From Claveliimonas bilis (GTDB taxonomy: Bacteria; Bacillota; Clostridia; Lachnospirales; Lachnospiraceae), in NCBI RefSeq assembly GCF_020892095.1, contig NZ_AP024845.1, forward strand, positions 2,790,001-2,854,000: DNA of 64,000 bases, read 5' to 3'. The position numbers and the translations under genes were made by a program. The notes under the pieces were generated by a model. It was given only the letters and a program-made list of their open reading frames with translations, did no database searches and had not been told where the DNA came from. Below are positions 62,182 through 64,000 of the stretch, in pieces (position 1 is the stretch's first letter; each line of letters opens with the position of its first letter).

Positions 62182-62765
62182 TGAACAAGATTATCAGAAA
62201 TACGATTATCCTTACAGTTATCACATTGGTTTCCGGACTTTTGCTTGGAGTGGCATATGAAGTGACAAAGGATCCGATCGCTCAGGCGAACGAGGAGGCA
62301 AAGAAGGAAGCATGGCAGGCGGTATTCCCGGACGCTGATATTGATGCGTTTGAGACAGTAGATGTAGATCAGGATATCGCAAAGCAGGCAATTTCCGACG
62401 CGGGAATTGAGGGATCGATTGATGAAGTAAGCGCTGTGGACGGCGGTGAAGCAGGATATGTCATTACGGTTACAGACGGGGAAGGTTACGGCGGAGATAT
62501 CCAGATGACAGTGGGTATCACAGCCGATGGAAGCATCAGCGGAATTTCTTTCCTTTCAATATCTGAGACAGCAGGTCTCGGTATGAAAGCAAGGGAAGAG
62601 TCCTTTTACGGACAGTATGTAGGCGTACAGGCAGATCAGTTCTACGTTTCCAAAGACGGCGGAGAAGGGGAACCTATCGATGCTATCAGCGGTGCCACTA
62701 TCACATCAAGAGCGGTGACAGGCGGTGTAAACGCAGCAATCGCTTATTTCCAGAATGCATTTTAG
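62181..62765 (+). CDS. rnfG: Rnf complex subunit G
   Basis: RnfG, 194 aa, one N-terminal membrane helix (about 8-26) and a soluble FMN domain outside the membrane. The covalent flavin motif SGATITSRAV (Thr) is near residue 177, and LSISETAGLG is the usual family stretch. It starts at the rnfD stop with a GGAGGAG site. Confidence 0.95.
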   Translation: MNKIIRNTIILTVITLVSGLLLGVAYEVTKDPIAQANEEAKKEAWQAVFPDADIDAFETVDVDQDIAKQAISDAGIEGSIDEVSAVDGGEAGYVITVTDGEGYGGDIQMTVGITADGSISGISFLSISETAGLGMKAREESFYGQYVGVQADQFYVSKDGGEGEPIDAISGATITSRAVTGGVNAAIAYFQNAF

Positions 62766-62777
62766 GAGGTAGTTGAG

Positions 62778-63494
62778 ATGAATACATGTGGCGAGAGACT
62801 GAAAAATGGTATTATAGATGAAAACCCTATTTTTGTGTTGTTGCTCGGTATGTGTCCGACACTTGCTGTAACAACTTCTGCCATGAATGGTATCGGTATG
62901 GGACTTTCCACCACCTTCGTGCTTGTTATGTCCAACATGCTGATTTCCATGCTGCGCAAGATTATTCCGGATTCTGTCCGGATGCCGGCTTTCATCGTAG
63001 TTGTAGCTTCTTTTGTAACAATTGTTGATTTCATGATGGAAGGATTTACCCCGGATCTTTACGATTCGCTGGGACTTTATATTCCGTTGATCGTAGTAAA
63101 CTGTATTATTCTGGGACGTGCAGAAAGCTATGCATCCAAAAATCCTGTCCTTCCGTCCATTTTTGACGGACTTGGAATGGGACTTGGATTCACAGTTGCC
63201 CTTATTGCTATCGGTATTGTGCGGGAAATCCTCGGAGCAGGACAGGCTTTTGGCTATCAGATCCTCCCTCTGGCAGATGAGGCGACAGGAGCAGCAGGAT
63301 ACACACCGATCACGATCTTTATCCTGGCGCCTGGGGCATTCCTTGTATTAGCGCTTCTTGCGGCAATCCAGAACAAAGTGAAGATCAACATGGAAAAGAA
63401 AGGCAAAGATGCGTCCAAGATTCAGTCAGGATGTGGCTCAGACTGTGCAACATGCGGCGGATGTCCGTCAGTGGCCGGAAAAGATAAGGAATAG
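62778..63494 (+). CDS. rnfE: Rnf complex subunit E
   Basis: RnfE, 238 aa, a six-helix membrane subunit. It begins LKNGIIDENPIFVLLLGMCPTLAVT and has VNCIILGRAESYASKN with a membrane Cys that takes part in the buried Fe-S cluster shared with RnfA. The C-terminus has an added Cys-rich tail CGSDCATCGGCPS that may bind metal; such tails are not universal in the family. An GGAGG site precedes the ATG. Confidence 0.94.
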   Translation: MNTCGERLKNGIIDENPIFVLLLGMCPTLAVTTSAMNGIGMGLSTTFVLVMSNMLISMLRKIIPDSVRMPAFIVVVASFVTIVDFMMEGFTPDLYDSLGLYIPLIVVNCIILGRAESYASKNPVLPSIFDGLGMGLGFTVALIAIGIVREILGAGQAFGYQILPLADEATGAAGYTPITIFILAPGAFLVLALLAAIQNKVKINMEKKGKDASKIQSGCGSDCATCGGCPSVAGKDKE

Positions 63495-63505
63495 GAGGGG
63501 AAATG

Positions 63506-64000
63506 ATGGGAAATTTGATTTTAATTGCAGTAGGTTCTGCACTTGTAAGTAACGTCGTGCTCAGCCAGTTCCTTGGAATCTGTTCCTTCCTCGGTGTTTC
63601 AAAAAAGACTGAGACTGCTGTCGGCATGGGCGGAGCTGTTATCTTTGTAATTACGCTGGCTTCTCTGGTTGCCAGCCTCCTGTATGATTTTATTTTGGAA
63701 CCGTTAGGATTTGATTACCTGAAGACAATTGTCTTTATTCTTGTAATCGCTGCTCTGGTTCAGATCGTGGAGATGTTCCTGAAAAAGTTTGTAAAATCTC
63801 TCTACAATGCATTGGGCGTTTATCTGCCGCTGATCACAACAAACTGTGCAGTGCTTGGTGTTGCGATCAACAATGCTCAGGACGGCTATAATCTGATCGA
63901 GAGTGTGGTAAACGGATTTGCCACCGGCGTTGGTTACCTGATCGCCATCGTACTTCTGGCAGGAATCAGAGAGAAAATGGAATACAATGATATTCCGGAG
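63506..64000 (+). CDS. rnfA: Rnf complex subunit A (cut by window edge)
   Basis: RnfA, 165 codons of the usual 190-195 are in view; no stop is reached. It is a six-helix membrane subunit: SALVSNVVLSQFLGICSFLG with Cys in helix 1, and PLITTNCAVLGVAINN with the second cluster Cys. Start: ATG at 63506 with AGGAGGGG; a preceding ATG at 63503 is too close to the site. rnfB is expected next, beyond the window. Confidence 0.93.
   Translation, partial: MGNLILIAVGSALVSNVVLSQFLGICSFLGVSKKTETAVGMGGAVIFVITLASLVASLLYDFILEPLGFDYLKTIVFILVIAALVQIVEMFLKKFVKSLYNALGVYLPLITTNCAVLGVAINNAQDGYNLIESVVNGFATGVGYLIAIVLLAGIREKMEYNDIPE

Noticed and set aside
1-64000. CRISPR arrays, tRNA or rRNA genes, prophage
   Set aside because: No regularly spaced repeats, no tRNA cloverleaf or rRNA signature and no phage structural or integrase genes were seen.

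Overview
The window looks like a chromosome segment of an anaerobic, spore-forming gut Firmicute of the Lachnospiraceae type (Blautia/Ruminococcus/Dorea relatives). Reasons: spoIVB next to spo0A, an Rnf complex (C-D-G-E-A order), a group B-type [FeFe]-hydrogenase, a sodium-pumping decarboxylase cluster, type III glutamine synthetase, DUF4317 and HI0933/BaiN-like proteins, and typical Gram-positive TTGACA/TATAAT promoters with AGGAGG ribosome binding sites. The genus is inferred from gene content only.

Layout. 1-9.6 kb is ammonium assimilation: a leftward operon glnN-asnB-gltB (gltB runs off the left edge) and, divergently, a type I glutamine synthetase followed by an ANTAR antiterminator protein; both synthetase leaders carry ANTAR-like hexaloop hairpins overlapping terminator-like stems. 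9.6-13.2 kb: spoIVB, spo0A, glgA. 13.2-17.2 kb: metF, a free-standing MetH activation domain and metH. 17.2-23.6 kb: hydrogenase, alaS, a tandem glycine riboswitch with an amino-acid permease, and rpsU (S21). 23.6-25.3 kb: an intact IS4-family element.

25.4-36.7 kb is the accessory highlight: three secreted rhodanese lipoproteins around an operon of two VTT/TVP38 membrane proteins, an HdrB/GlpC-like Fe-S protein, an AhpD-like CxxC protein, a radical SAM/Cys-rich protein of the ArsS family, a C_GCAxxG_C_C protein, a fused TIGR04282-TIGR04283-type transferase, an APH-fold kinase-like protein with an altered catalytic loop and a small membrane protein. There is no arsenic methyltransferase or arsR-like gene, so the product is probably not simply an arsenosugar. 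The block lies between direct copies of an IS-end-plus-flank repeat, as if it had been inserted. One rhodanese gene has an in-frame TAG at codon 3 of its best start.

36.7-48.7 kb is mainly housekeeping: maf, a ProX/YbaK-type tRNA deacylase, DUF4317, two D-Ala-D-Ala carboxypeptidases, deoC, a phosphoesterase, degV with a divergent TetR regulator, scpA-scpB, and a 2-isopropylmalate synthase with a C-terminal AraC-type DNA-binding domain. 48.8-54.2 kb: a sodium-translocating decarboxylase cluster with two different carboxyltransferases and a lipoprotein-like gamma subunit. 54.4-59.7 kb: RpiR regulator, BaiN-like flavoprotein, cmk, ispH, S1 protein. 59.9-64.0 kb: rnfCDGEA, cut at the right edge. 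The hydrogenase, Na+ decarboxylase and Rnf modules together indicate fermentative energy conservation with sodium/proton gradients. No rRNA, tRNA or CRISPR array was recognised.
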